Source of the DNA: Yamadazyma tenuis
Lineage: Eukaryota > Ascomycota > Pichiomycetes > Serinales > Debaryomycetaceae
NCBI RefSeq assembly: GCF_029203305.1
Contig: NC_089461.1
Coordinates: 1,550,001-1,614,000 of the forward strand
Length of the DNA stretch: 64,000 nucleotides
Direction: 5' to 3'
Shown: in pieces, positions 18,347-27,826 of the stretch
Layout: each line of letters begins with the position of its first letter
Numbering within the stretch: the stretch's first letter is position 1
Translations under genes and position numbers: made by a program
Notes under the pieces: generated by a model
Told to the model about the DNA's origin: nothing
The model's database searches: none
What the model saw: the letters and a program-made list of their open reading frames with translations, nothing else

Positions 18347-18803
18347 ATGGACGTTATAGTAATAAAAATGGATGGAACAAAAATTGCCTTTACGCTTTAC
18401 ATGTTTGTGTCCTCTCACTGTAGTAGTTCAAGACGTAAACTCATGAATTATAAAATATATACAGTAGTTATCATACTAATTACAAGATTCTAAAGGTCTG
18501 TTAGTAAATATACCAAAAATAGGGTAAAATATTGTCGGTCAGATAGGCATTTTTCGACACGGTGATTAAGAAGTCAAACGTTCATATAAAAAAATTGGGG
18601 TTCATCAGGACAATTTGGTTAAAACTCAATTAACGTACCGTTAAATCATAAAACTTTCATTAATAATGGGATCGGGTCCTTTTGGTTGTTAGTATATGAG
18701 TATAAGTCAGAAACAGACTTTATCTTCAATAGAATTCAGCAGTCTAACGTCTAAAAAAGTCACAAATCATCATCCGTATACATACTGCTTGATACTGTGG
18801 GCT
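18347..18803. other. Convergent intergenic region, nothing recognised
   Basis: These 457 AT-rich bp lie between the stop codons of the zinc-finger gene and MRH4. Besides A/T tracts suited to 3'-end formation I see no open frame, tRNA or clear snoRNA box pair. Confidence 0.5.
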
Positions 18804-20462
18804 TTAGCCGATTCTTATTCCCTGCTTAGTGGCATTAGGTAAACTTTTGATCCACGATTTTCTAGACTTTTTATCGGTGATGATAAATACTCTTCCACTT
18901 TGCTTCATTCTTCCTGTTCTACCCATCCTATGGATTAAGTCCACCGAATTGTTGGGGAAATCCATTAAAATGACATTCTTAACTGCCAGGAAGTTCACTC
19001 CCCTTGCAAACAAGTCGGTTGTGACCAAAACTTGAAGTCTCAGATCGTCATCAGGGTTTTCCAACGATTCAGCATGATGGATAAATGGCTTAATTTTTTC
19101 GGCTCTCTCCAAAGGAGAGTCATCACCGCTAAGGCCTATCAAACTATCATTCTCTTGGTGGTACTTGGTAGCCAAGACACTGACCAATGGAAGAACGTCT
19201 TTTTTGTGATTCACAAACACAATTACCCGCTTGACAAATCCCTTCTCGCTCCCATCCTTTTGAATGGCATATAAAGCTTGAGCTAAACATCTGGTCTTGC
19301 TACCATTGAAAGGACTTAATTCAGCATCAATCACTTTGACATTTACTTGTTTAGGAACCTTGTGTAAAGATGGAGTGATAACATTGATAACACTTTTGCC
19401 GAAAAATTTCTCAACAGTCTTGACAAACCTCTTGGGCATAGTAGCTGAGCACAAGATCACATCTTTACACTTACTAAACTTACTGAGAATAGCAGTGGTA
19501 TCATTGACCCATGAAGGATCAAACAAAGTATCAGCTTCGTCAACCACACAGTAGCTCACATTATACAAGTATCTGTAAGGGTTACTTTCAGTACTATGTT
19601 GTTTCCCCAAAGATTGAAGCTTGGTAGGAGTGGTGATCAACACGTCAACAGTTTTGTTTAGAGCGTTGAAAAATTTAGAAGCCGGCTCTCCAGCTCCCCA
19701 TTTCAATATATTCAAACTCAACCCATTCTGATCCTCCATCTCCAAGAAACTTTTATATTTGGTATCTTTCAAAATGTGTTCAGGAACATTGTTCTGTAAA
19801 TGCAAAGGAATTGAATTGGCTGCATTCAAAGTCTCAGACACTTGGTCGACCAACTCATTAGTAGGTAAAAGAATCACAGATCTGACCTTTGAGAGTTTTC
19901 GAGACTCTTCAAATACTCCAGGGTTCTTTGTGAATGAGGCAAGATCGTCTTCCTTCAACTTACTCAATATTACGGACAAATAGGCCCATGTCTTTCCTGA
20001 TCCGGTCTCAGCTGCCACTGTGAAAACCTTGAGTTTGTTGTTGAAATTTTCAATCATCTCGTTATATATGTCTTCACTATCTTGGAATTTTGATACCTTT
20101 ACGTTTCTTGATTTGTTAATCTTTCTGACACTAGCAACTTGAACAGGAGTTGGTTTGATTTCCACTTCGTCTTTCGACTTCAAGTAGGTGTTTTTGAAGT
20201 TATAACAACTCTTGATTTCTTCCATCATTGACACCCGAACACTGGGGAAGATTTTGAGTTCATGAAAGTCTGTTATACGATCCACACTCAAAGCTGCTTG
20301 ATCAACCTGTTTTTTGTCAGGATCTGCTAGTTTAGAGAAGTTTCCAAACAGGAAAGAAGGTGGTCTAACTCCAGATTTACCTTTAGTTGTATTGTATCTT
20401 GTTACTCTGTTGGCATAATGTCTTGTAGCCTTCAAATTGTTGAATACTGATCTAAAATTCAT
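18804..20462 (-). CDS. MRH4: Mitochondrial DEAD-box RNA helicase
   Basis: Mrh4 is needed late in assembly of the large mitochondrial ribosomal subunit around 21S rRNA. The 552-residue product (yeast 561) has an Arg/Ser/Thr-rich mitochondrial presequence (residues 1 to about 35). It carries the helicase motifs Q-like PTPVQVASV, I AAETGSGKTWAY (near 150), Ia LLPTNELVDQV, Ib TTPTKLQ, II VVDEADTLFD (near 308), III CSATMPKRF, V TTDLFARGVNF and VI HRMGRTGR (near 512). SATMPKRF is characteristic of Mrh4. The start is the first ATG. It shares a 102-bp bidirectional promoter with RSM23, another mitochondrial-ribosome gene, so the pair is probably co-expressed. Confidence 0.93.
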   Translation of the reverse strand: MNFRSVFNNLKATRHYANRVTRYNTTKGKSGVRPPSFLFGNFSKLADPDKKQVDQAALSVDRITDFHELKIFPSVRVSMMEEIKSCYNFKNTYLKSKDEVEIKPTPVQVASVRKINKSRNVKVSKFQDSEDIYNEMIENFNNKLKVFTVAAETGSGKTWAYLSVILSKLKEDDLASFTKNPGVFEESRKLSKVRSVILLPTNELVDQVSETLNAANSIPLHLQNNVPEHILKDTKYKSFLEMEDQNGLSLNILKWGAGEPASKFFNALNKTVDVLITTPTKLQSLGKQHSTESNPYRYLYNVSYCVVDEADTLFDPSWVNDTTAILSKFSKCKDVILCSATMPKRFVKTVEKFFGKSVINVITPSLHKVPKQVNVKVIDAELSPFNGSKTRCLAQALYAIQKDGSEKGFVKRVIVFVNHKKDVLPLVSVLATKYHQENDSLIGLSGDDSPLERAEKIKPFIHHAESLENPDDDLRLQVLVTTDLFARGVNFLAVKNVILMDFPNNSVDLIHRMGRTGRMKQSGRVFIITDKKSRKSWIKSLPNATKQGIRIG

Positions 20463-20564
20463 ATCATCGTAGTGTTAACCAAAGTGAAAAAATTTTCTAC
20501 TCGAAAAGTTCCGCGATCTCTGGAAAAATTTTTTGAAACCTTTAAAGCTGAATAGCATTGGACA
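20463..20564. promoter_or_regulatory. Bidirectional promoter MRH4 / RSM23 with two A/T palindromic elements
   Basis: GAAAAAATTTTC (20486-20497) and GAAAAATTTTTTG (20523-20535) both contain AATTTT, the rapid-growth element described in promoters of mitochondrial ribosomal genes of Candida albicans and other non-WGD yeasts. Both divergent genes serve mitochondrial translation. Confidence 0.6.
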
Positions 20565-21947
20565 ATGAATTGGGTAGCCTTGAGGAGAGGAAATTTCCCT
20601 CTAACAAGAAATCTTCATAACAGTGCTATCTCCTTTGCTAAAGCAAATGTAAAGAAAAAGCCTTTAGGAGGAAAAACCAAGGCCAAGCAAGGTTTCAAAA
20701 CCAAAAATGCCAGTGACTCCAAGGTGAAGAAGAGTGGTACCACCCATTTAGTATTCAAAGATGCCGTAAGAAGATTAGGATACGAAAAATATGCCCCAGT
20801 GTTCACTGCCAATGAGTTGGCTCACAAAGATCTTGATACTCGGGTCGGAGAAATCGTCAAGTATAAAAGAAGTACCGAGTCTAAATTAAGGCTACTTGGT
20901 TCATTCAAGAAATACCAACATCATGAACTTTTCAGAAATCCGGTGCTGCTTATAAGTGAAAACTTGATACAAATCAACAACAGGTTTGTCGAAAAATTCG
21001 ACGATGGTTCCGCCAACAACCGTACCATTTTAATGGGAGACTATAAAGTTGGTAAGTCGACATTAATATCCCAAACTCAGAGTTTGGTGGACGATAAATA
21101 TAATGGAGAAGTGGTACTTTTACATTTCGATTATCCCGAAAGAACCAAAGAAGGTACAAGTGACTACTTGTTCAATAAAAGAAGAGAAATCTACCAACAA
21201 CCAATGTTCACAAAACGGTGGATCATGAAGACTAGACAAGCCAACAAAGATATATTCCTGAAGATGTTGTTATCCAAGGATGTCACGTTTGTCACCAGGA
21301 AAGTCGAGTTCAAATATGAAGCTGGAAAGAATACTTTGTATGAGTATTTGAAGAACTGTCATGATTTTGGTAAGACCGAGAGTAATAATGCTTTTGAGTT
21401 TTTTATTTCTGAATTGAAGCACCACTCAGCTACTTATCCAGTGTTGTTAAGTATTGATAACTTCAATGCCTTGACTACTTCTCCTTTCACCAAATACAAA
21501 CATCCGGATTTCAAGCCTATTCACTTCAAAGAGTTTGAAGTTGGCAAGTTTTTCTTGGATTATGCCAGTGGAAGTGAAAATTTTACCAAAGGAGGAGTCT
21601 TATTAGGTGAATCTTGTGATAGTGGTAAACACGATAACTTATCTATAGCATTGGGATTGACTGCTTATGATCCTTATCGTGCAAGCAGCTTGGATACCAA
21701 CTTGATTGAAAGGTTAATGAGCAATGGTGGTATCAGTGTGTTCGATGTTCAACAATTACCCAAATCTCAAATTAGATCCTTATGTGAATTCTACCACGAA
21801 AATGGTGTGTTATTCATGAGAGATTACATTTACAAAGATGATGATCGTGAAGTTGACTTGAGCTTGGAACAGATAGCCGATTTAAACTACACCAAATCAG
21901 GAGGAAACCCAGGTCTCTTATTGAAGCATGTAACCATGAGCTTTTAG
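20565..21947 (+). CDS. RSM23: Mitochondrial small-subunit ribosomal protein mS29 (DAP3)
   Basis: mS29 is a GTP-binding component of the head of the mitochondrial small ribosomal subunit. The 460-residue protein starts with a presequence (MNWVALRRGNFPLTRNLHNS) and a Lys-rich linker. It then shows the DAP3 ATPase-like fold: a P-loop ILMGDYKVGKST (near 156-165), VVLLHFDYPERTKEGTSDY, and the Walker-B-like segment YPVLLSIDNFNALTT (near 290-304). The C-terminal LNYTKSGGNPGLLLKH block also matches the family. Yeast Rsm23 has 450 residues. The start is the first ATG, 30 bp after an A/T element. It is divergent from MRH4. Confidence 0.93.
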   Translation: MNWVALRRGNFPLTRNLHNSAISFAKANVKKKPLGGKTKAKQGFKTKNASDSKVKKSGTTHLVFKDAVRRLGYEKYAPVFTANELAHKDLDTRVGEIVKYKRSTESKLRLLGSFKKYQHHELFRNPVLLISENLIQINNRFVEKFDDGSANNRTILMGDYKVGKSTLISQTQSLVDDKYNGEVVLLHFDYPERTKEGTSDYLFNKRREIYQQPMFTKRWIMKTRQANKDIFLKMLLSKDVTFVTRKVEFKYEAGKNTLYEYLKNCHDFGKTESNNAFEFFISELKHHSATYPVLLSIDNFNALTTSPFTKYKHPDFKPIHFKEFEVGKFFLDYASGSENFTKGGVLLGESCDSGKHDNLSIALGLTAYDPYRASSLDTNLIERLMSNGGISVFDVQQLPKSQIRSLCEFYHENGVLFMRDYIYKDDDREVDLSLEQIADLNYTKSGGNPGLLLKHVTMSF

Positions 21948-22035
21948 AACGATTTTGTAAAGAAAAACTTGTATATAATTAGTAATTAACTTCTTTTTCA
22001 TTATCTATACACTTCGTGGCTCTTGAAAAGTTGAT

Positions 22036-22581
22036 CTATGTAAATAATGTGTCCTCTTCTCTTAAGTACTCTCCAATATCAGATTGTCTGAATGCAACAA
22101 TTCCAGTAGGCACCAAGTTTCTGGTTTCAGCAGTTGATTTAGCACTAACCCCAAAACCTAAAGGAATGTCGTGCATCGAAAATACAACTACTCCAGCATG
22201 TTCTGGTATGTCTTCGGACATTCTTCCTATGTGAGCCTTCAAGATATGGTTTCCATATAAAAATGGCATTTCACCATTGGGTTTTATCCACACTTTGTAC
22301 TTGGCATATTGGGCCAAATATGATAAACTGGTGATATGTAACTTAAACTTTCCAGTCTTTGTGAACTTTCCGAAACACACTCCGAGAGACATAAGCTGCT
22401 TTCTCGAAACGGATGTAGCAAAGTTAGCTATTTGTTCAGATACATAGTAGACTCTGTCTTTTTGAAGTCTGAACACATGAGGAGCAGTTGGATTATCCAC
22501 TAAAAAAGAGATGTTTCTTCCAATATAGTTTGCAAGCTTCTCAAAAACCACCTTGGTCTCTTCCTCTGTTAAAGGTCTCAT
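22036..22581 (-). CDS. NIP7: 60S ribosome biogenesis factor Nip7
   Basis: Nip7 joins nucleolar pre-60S particles and is required for 27S pre-rRNA processing. The 181-residue length equals that of yeast Nip7. The first ATG gives the invariant opening [21 protein letters not shown]. The N-terminal alpha/beta domain continues to about residue 90 ([30 protein letters not shown]). It is followed by a C-terminal PUA RNA-binding domain ([57 protein letters not shown]). It is divergent from PUS1 with 118 bp between the two start codons, in a promoter carrying a PAC-like element, consistent with ribosome-biogenesis control. Confidence 0.97.
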   Translation of the reverse strand: MRPLTEEETKVVFEKLANYIGRNISFLVDNPTAPHVFRLQKDRVYYVSEQIANFATSVSRKQLMSLGVCFGKFTKTGKFKLHITSLSYLAQYAKYKVWIKPNGEMPFLYGNHILKAHIGRMSEDIPEHAGVVVFSMHDIPLGFGVSAKSTAETRNLVPTGIVAFRQSDIGEYLREEDTLFT

Positions 22582-22641
22582 TGGTGATCTATGTTTATTG
22601 GAGTTTTATATGGTTGATGCAATATATTCAATTTATTTTCA

Positions 22642-22650
22642 CGATGAGAT
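22642..22650 (+). promoter_or_regulatory. PAC-like element in the NIP7/PUS1 bidirectional promoter
   Basis: CGATGAGAT matches the core of the PAC element (GCGATGAGMT) that marks ribosome-biogenesis and RNA-processing genes in yeasts. It lies between NIP7 and PUS1, both of which belong to that functional group. Confidence 0.6.
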
Positions 22651-22699
22651 GCGGTACTCTTTCGCACGACTGAAGAAAAAATACTTTACCAAATCAATA

Positions 22700-24287
22700 A
22701 TGGAAGATGTTGAAGTGGATGAACAAGTTTATAAGCGGGACCAAGTCAGTAAATGGACCAGGGCCCGCAAAGAGGATAAACGAGAAAATTCCAATAAGAG
22801 ACAAAAGACAGAGGAACGGCCGGATCGCCGCAGTTCGAACAACGAGTAGGTAAGTTTATACACCATTCAACTGATGAACCTTTTGATACTAACTGATTTC
22901 CTATAGTTACCAACCTAGAGTAGATGAAGAAGGCAATGTTATTAAGAGTGAAAGAAGACCCAAGCGGAAGGTTGCTTGTATGATTGGATACTGTGGTACC
23001 GGTTATAATGGAATGCAAATTCAGAATAATCCTGATGTTAAGACTATAGAGGGAGAACTCTTCCAAGCCTTCATAAATGCTGGAGCTATATCACAAGAAA
23101 ACTCGAACGATTTGAAGAAGAACGGTTTTATGAGGGCCGCTAGAACAGATAAGGGGGTTCATGCTGCAGGAAACGTTATTTCTTGCAAGTTGATTATTGA
23201 AGACGAAGATATCTTGCAAAAAATTAACAAGGCGTTACCTGAACAAATCAGAATCTGGGGAATTGAAAGAACCAATAGGTCTTTTGATTGTAGAAAGATG
23301 TGTTCTTCTCGTGTCTATGAATATTTATTGCCTACCCACAGTTTTTTGCCTCCAAGACCTGGAACCGTATTATATGGCCAGTTGAAGGAAGAAAGTACTG
23401 CTAATCCTGGCTTTTACAGAGATAATGAAGAAGACGAAAAATGGTGGAAAGAAACCCTTGCAGCCATGGACAAAGTCAAAGCAGAAGTTGGTTTGAAAGA
23501 TGAAAATGTTCCTGATGCTGACCAAGAAAAAGAGAAGTTGTACAATGAAGAAGGTCAAATAACAGAATTTGGTATTAAGGCCAAGAAAATCAAACAAGCG
23601 GAAAACACAAGAAGAAGAGACTACAAAGTTCTGAATGATAAGCTTGAATTATTCAGAGACGCTTTGAAGCAATATGAAGGATCTCATAACTTCCACAACT
23701 ACACTGTTGGTAAGAATTACAAGGATCCAAGTGCTAGAAGATATATGAAATCGACTAAAGTCAGCGAACCTTTCATTATCGGTGATACCGAATGGGTCTC
23801 TATCAAGATCCATGGGCAATCATTCATGCTTCATCAAATTAGAAAGATGATCGCCATGGCAGTGATGCTCGTTAGAACTGGATGTCCTGCCACTAGAATC
23901 AACGAAACGTTTTCTTCCACAAGAGTCAACATTCCCAAGGCCCCAGCCTTGGGATTGCTCTTGGAGAACCCGGTCTACGAAACTTACAATTCCATGTTAG
24001 AAAAGTATGGATATAACAAGATTGACTTCAGTCGATACCAAAAGGAAATGGATGACTTCAAGATGAAGTTCATTTATGACAAGATTTATAACGAAGAACG
24101 TCGGGAAAACTCGTTCCATGGATTCTTTGGTTTCATTGACAACTTCGAGAATGAAGAAGCCGAGTACAATGTATTCAAATTTTTGAATACAAAATTCGAA
24201 GTAGGATTCAGTGAAGAGAAGAACAAGGATTCTACCAAAGACAAGGATTCTAAGGACAAGCAAGACAAATTCGACAACGTAGATTAA
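22700..24287 (+). CDS. PUS1: tRNA pseudouridine synthase 1 (spliced: exons 22700-22845 and 22907-24287)
   Basis: Pus1 makes pseudouridine at several tRNA positions (26-28, 34-36, 65, 67) and in U2 snRNA and mRNAs. Exon 1 encodes MEDVEVDEQVYKRDQVSKW and a Lys/Arg-rich segment resembling the yeast Pus1 N-terminus. Exon 2 enters with DYQPRVDEEG then PKRKVACMIGYCGTGYNGMQ. The catalytic block RAARTDKGVHA (Asp near residue 130), SSRVYEYLLP, GSHNFHNYT and SFMLHQIRKM follow. The spliced product is 508 residues. The frame is restored only if the donor is GTAGGT at 22846; the better-looking GTAAGT at 22850 leaves an in-frame TAG. The branch site TACTAAC is at 22887-22893 and the acceptor TAG at 22904-22906. 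It is divergent from NIP7. Confidence 0.93.
22846..22906 (+). other. PUS1 spliceosomal intron (61 nt) with tandem donor sites
   Basis: Overlapping donors GTAGGT (22846) and GTAAGT (22850) precede a perfect TACTAAC branch box (22887-22893) and a TAG acceptor 11 nt after it. Only the upstream donor joins the two conserved coding parts in frame. Confidence 0.85.
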
Positions 24288-24358
24288 AAATATTACCATT
24301 ATGCACAATCTATAAAACACTAATAGATCATTACCTCTAACACATTACTTTGGTCAAG

Positions 24359-25534
24359 TTATAACCAGTTCGGATTCTGCTTTACAGTACTCTTCTTTGC
24401 ATTTGCATACAACTGTTGTTGCTGTAATTGATCAACATTTTGATACTCTATTGGCACTGTTGGTTGCAGTTGGCCTCCCTGTTGATGAGGGATATGCTGG
24501 ACCACCGGAGGAGGCTGTTGTGCTTGTTGAAGAACTGGGCGAAGCTTTTGAACTTGGTCATTCTCCTTATCTTTTTCATCATTATTATCGTTATTGTTGT
24601 TAGCGTTATTGTTATCAATCATCTTTTGTTCCCTTTGCTTTTCTTGTTGGAATTTGTACAAAGTCCAATCAAAAACATAGTCATATCTATAGTTTTCTCT
24701 CTTGAATAAATCCCTGAACAACTTTCTCAAAAATGGGTAATCCGGCTTATCCTCAAACCGCAAAGATTTGACATAATCCATGTAGTCCAAGAACTCCTTG
24801 GGTAAACCCTTGGTCAAGATGTCACTGGGAGTAGTCATCTTCTTCTCCATGATCCGGTCATACTTTTGTCTTTTTGTGGCAGCTTTTAAACCTTGCCATG
24901 GTAAGGAACCACGACAAAAGTAGATCAATACGTAACCCAAACTCTCCAAGTCATCTCGTCTCAGCTGTTCAATCCCCAAATGAGTATTGACAGAGGTGTA
25001 TCTTGCGGTTCCCGTCAAGTTTTTGTTTTCTCTGTATGGTATGTGCAAGTGGGTTCTTGGATCCCGGTATTTTTTGGCCAATCCGAAATCAATCACATTC
25101 ACCTGAGAACCTCTGCGTCCGATCCCCATCAAAAAGTTATCAGGCTTGATATCTCTATGGATAAAGCATCTGGCATGGATGTATTCTATCCGGCAAATCA
25201 ACTGATCTGCCAAGAGTAACACAGTTTTGTAGGTGAATTTCCGGTTACAATAGTTGAATAAATCTTCCAAAGAAGGTCCCAATAAATCTATCACCATGGC
25301 GTTGTAGTCACACTCGGTTCCATACCATCTGACAAAGGGGATTCCAACCCCACCACTCAACGCTTTGTATACTTTTGCTTCATATTCTAATTGAGGGTGT
25401 TTTGCTTTGGTGTTCTCCAATTTGATGGCCACTTCTTCACCAGAAATGATGTTGGTGCCAAGGTAGATATCACCGAACGATCCACTACCGATCTTTCTTC
25501 CGATCCTGTACTTTTTACCGACCCGTAAATCCAT
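24359..25534 (-). CDS. HRR25: Casein kinase 1 delta/epsilon homologue Hrr25
   Basis: Hrr25 is the essential CK1 that acts in DNA repair, monopolin-dependent meiosis I, ribosome maturation, autophagy and vesicle traffic. The 391-residue protein opens [20 protein letters not shown], nearly identical to yeast Hrr25. The kinase motifs are VAIKLE (Lys38), [10 protein letters not shown] (Asp128), [12 protein letters not shown] (Asp149) and the CK1-specific [14 protein letters not shown]. The catalytic domain ends near residue 295. The tail is low complexity, with an Asn-rich block then a Pro/Gln-rich region as in S. cerevisiae. The tail is shorter than the yeast one (494 total). It converges on PUS1 with 71 bp between stops. 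Confidence 0.96.
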   Translation of the reverse strand: MDLRVGKKYRIGRKIGSGSFGDIYLGTNIISGEEVAIKLENTKAKHPQLEYEAKVYKALSGGVGIPFVRWYGTECDYNAMVIDLLGPSLEDLFNYCNRKFTYKTVLLLADQLICRIEYIHARCFIHRDIKPDNFLMGIGRRGSQVNVIDFGLAKKYRDPRTHLHIPYRENKNLTGTARYTSVNTHLGIEQLRRDDLESLGYVLIYFCRGSLPWQGLKAATKRQKYDRIMEKKMTTPSDILTKGLPKEFLDYMDYVKSLRFEDKPDYPFLRKLFRDLFKRENYRYDYVFDWTLYKFQQEKQREQKMIDNNNANNNNDNNDEKDKENDQVQKLRPVLQQAQQPPPVVQHIPHQQGGQLQPTVPIEYQNVDQLQQQQLYANAKKSTVKQNPNWL

Positions 25535-26127
25535 TACTGAAAATAAATCCTGAGTCTGTGCCTTGTGGTAAAGCTCTCAGCAGGCAAAAATTCTCTCCGA
25601 TGTTTTTTGTGGATCTGTATCCTTGGGCGCGGCACGCAACAGCCAGCACCACACGACACCTCTGTGCACCCCCAAACTAAACTCGCGGCGGTTTCGGCTC
25701 CTACACACCCCCCCCCCCCCCCCCCGACAGGCCGGCTGAACTCTACCACAAGTCACAGGCAGTATATCTAGAGTCACGATTTAGAGGCGTAGTCAAGACA
25801 ACAAAGTGAAATCCTGACACGTAAGTGTACGTTTCACTCCACTACTGGCTAAATTCCCCAATCCCACAACAAAGATTTTCGGACAATAGGCAAGCTTTTG
25901 TTATCAGTTACCGTAAGTACACGCTCAAACCAAAATCCGTGACTGGCTCAATAGTTGCAAAACATATCATTTTTTCTGGTACCCCCGGCATTTAACCTTT
26001 TACAAGAGTGGAGTGATAGTGTCAAGGGGAATATTAATTATTAAAACCATTACAAACAAAACTAAAATTATTACACATACACTTCGCTGGATATGAGTAC
26101 CTATGAGACACGTATCAAGTTGATCTC
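25535..26127. promoter_or_regulatory. HRR25 upstream region with a C18 homopolymer
   Basis: These 593 bp hold the HRR25 promoter and the 3' flank of the Lys/Glu-rich gene. A run of 18 C (25708-25725) lies about 175 bp before the HRR25 ATG inside a GC-rich block (about 25610-25740). No gene is supported. Confidence 0.55.
25708..25725 (+). repeat. Homopolymeric C18 tract
   Basis: Eighteen consecutive C on the + strand (G on the HRR25 sense strand) form an unusually long homopolymer for a promoter. Such tracts are unstable and often mis-sequenced, so the exact length is uncertain. Confidence 0.85.
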
Positions 26128-26595
26128 TTAGGCCTTGTTGGCTTCAGGCTTCTTGAATTTGTTGATGAACTTCTTGAAGAACTTGTTCTTCTTCACGGCC
26201 TTCTCAACCTTGTTAGAAGTAGACTCGACTTCCTTCTTGGCTTCTTCAACCTTATCCTCAGCCAGATCCTTAACCTCATCAACCTTAGATGGTTCAGCTT
26301 CAGTAGATTCACCCTTGACAGCTTCTTCAGTCTTGGCTTCAGCCTCAGTGGCTTCATCCTTGGCCTCTTCAGCCTTGTCTTCAGCCACTTCCTTAACTTC
26401 AGTAGCTTTGTCTTCAACGGCTTCAGTGGTTTCTTCGGCGGTATCTTCGGTGGCAGCAACAGCTTCTTCAGCCTTATCCTCTACTGGTTCAGCCACGGTT
26501 TCGGATTTATCTTCCACGTCCTTAACGACGGGTTCATCCTTGTCTTCATTGATGAAGATCTTGGAGGCTCTCTTAACTCTGTCTTTAATACCCAT
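26128..26595 (-). CDS. Lys/Glu/Ala-rich repetitive hydrophilic protein, LEA-like
   Basis: The 155-residue product has three parts: a short basic N-terminus (MGIKDRVKRASKIFINEDKD), a long central region made almost only of E, A, K, D, T and V in recurring 7-11-residue units such as EDKAEEA, and a basic, Phe-containing C-terminus (KKNKFFKKFINKFKKPEANK). The centre should form a charged helix, and the tail an amphipathic cationic helix able to bind membranes. This recalls LEA-type or apolipoprotein-like stress proteins, but I recognise no orthologue. Biased codon use suggests strong expression. Its promoter has a TATA-like stretch (26631-26640) and an AGGGG stress element (26651-26655), hinting at stress induction. 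Confidence 0.7.
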   Translation of the reverse strand: MGIKDRVKRASKIFINEDKDEPVVKDVEDKSETVAEPVEDKAEEAVAATEDTAEETTEAVEDKATEVKEVAEDKAEEAKDEATEAEAKTEEAVKGESTEAEPSKVDEVKDLAEDKVEEAKKEVESTSNKVEKAVKKNKFFKKFINKFKKPEANKA

Positions 26596-27826
26596 GGTTA
26601 AAATAGAATAGGTTCAAATATTATGTGTAATATATAAATAGGAAATTTGTAGGGGATCCCTGCAGTTTAAATAGTTTTTTTTGCCTGATGTTGTCAGTTC
26701 CACAAAAACAAAAATACCGGCGGATAAACAAAGACAGTAAATCGTGTAATTGTCTGAATTAATCAGGTAAAATTCTGATACCAGCAATATAAAGGACCCG
26801 GATGGAGCGTAACAAATTTAGCAACAAAACCCTAGACGAGGATAATATTATCTGTAGATAATGTACGTTCATGGACATATAGTCATTACCCGTCAGGCCA
26901 GATCTTGACTTTACTGGGACATGTAACAACACTTCAGGGTCGGGGTTCGGTACATTGAGCCCCCCATGAGCGACAAACTTATGACCCACAGTTTCTGCCT
27001 CAGACTACTGCACATCCTGTGTGGTGTGAGTCTACAGCATAACAATAAGAAACGGCTGAGCGATTGCCTATTTGAGAAGGCGCTCAGCTAAAAAAAAGTG
27101 GCCAGAGTTCGATTATGTTCTATGGACGCTGCGGCCGGTATATCGCCGAAGACTTAAGAAGCGTATTGAACGATGGCATGGCTTTGCAGCGTTTTACTGG
27201 GTTCTGGCATGTCTGTATTTTAGCGTGTTTTGGTGTCTCGGCTCATGCACGCGAGACGAAGTAAACCCAACACGCTTTGATGAGCACGACAACCTCGATG
27301 AGGCTCCGCCAAAGAAATGAAATGATTGCTAGACGGGCGCTTTATTCATATAAACTGGTGACACACGTCTGAGCAAGTTTATGATGGCTCGGGAGGTGGG
27401 TGTCAAGCTTTTAACAAGCGATTGCAAAACTGCCATGACGTCGGCGTTTAGTGATATCTGCATTTTGTGGCAGTGTCTCCAAATTTAGTTTCAAAGCATA
27501 ATTTTGTCAGATTTGAGATACGGCTTGTGTGACGGTTTTTATGTGCATTTGTTTAATGATAAACCAAGCTGTTACAGGTTTCTGGACACTCCTAGGAGGG
27601 TCTGGGTGTGGCCTGGAGGGTGGAGCCGTAAATGTGATGATTGTTAATGGTCTTTGACCTGCTGGGTGGGTTCAGCCACATCTGCTGGGCTCGTGTCAGC
27701 CCCTCCCAAATCTCCGCGCCATTTCGTCCCATTGCCTCGTCCTTTTTCTGCCTTGTTTTTCGCATCTCTAAATCGCGACTGTAAACAAAAAACCGATTCC
27801 ACTCGCTACCACAGGTTTTCTACACC
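26596..27826. promoter_or_regulatory. Long divergent region between the LEA-like gene and IPL1
   Basis: No ATG-initiated gene is supported in 1231 bp. Features seen are: TATA-like (26631-26640) and AGGGG (26651-26655) on the LEA-like side; a perfect 8-bp inverted repeat GCTGAGCG-N18-CGCTCAGC (27055-27088); a palindrome CTCCTAGGAG (27589-27598); a GC-rich block (about 27590-27730); and a forkhead-type GTAAACAAA (27781-27789) next to IPL1. An 82-codon open frame at 27072-27320 lacks any ATG. Confidence 0.5.
27781..27789 (+). promoter_or_regulatory. Candidate forkhead (Fkh) site upstream of IPL1
   Basis: GTAAACAAA exactly fits the RTAAAYAA forkhead consensus and lies 38-46 bp upstream of the Aurora kinase start codon. 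Fkh proteins drive G2/M genes in yeasts, which suits a mitotic kinase. It is a motif match only. Confidence 0.45.

Noticed and set aside
26135..26611. 158-codon Ser-rich frame opposite the LEA-like gene
   Set aside because: It is the antisense mirror of the repetitive Lys/Glu/Ala gene. Codons such as GCT and GAA on one strand give AGC and TTC on the other, so a long open frame is expected.
27072..27320. 82-codon frame with a membrane-like segment (YWVLACLYFSVFWCLG)
   Set aside because: It starts with TTG and has no ATG in frame. It uses several CTG and CGN codons that are rare in neighbouring genes, and no splice acceptor with a branch site precedes it.
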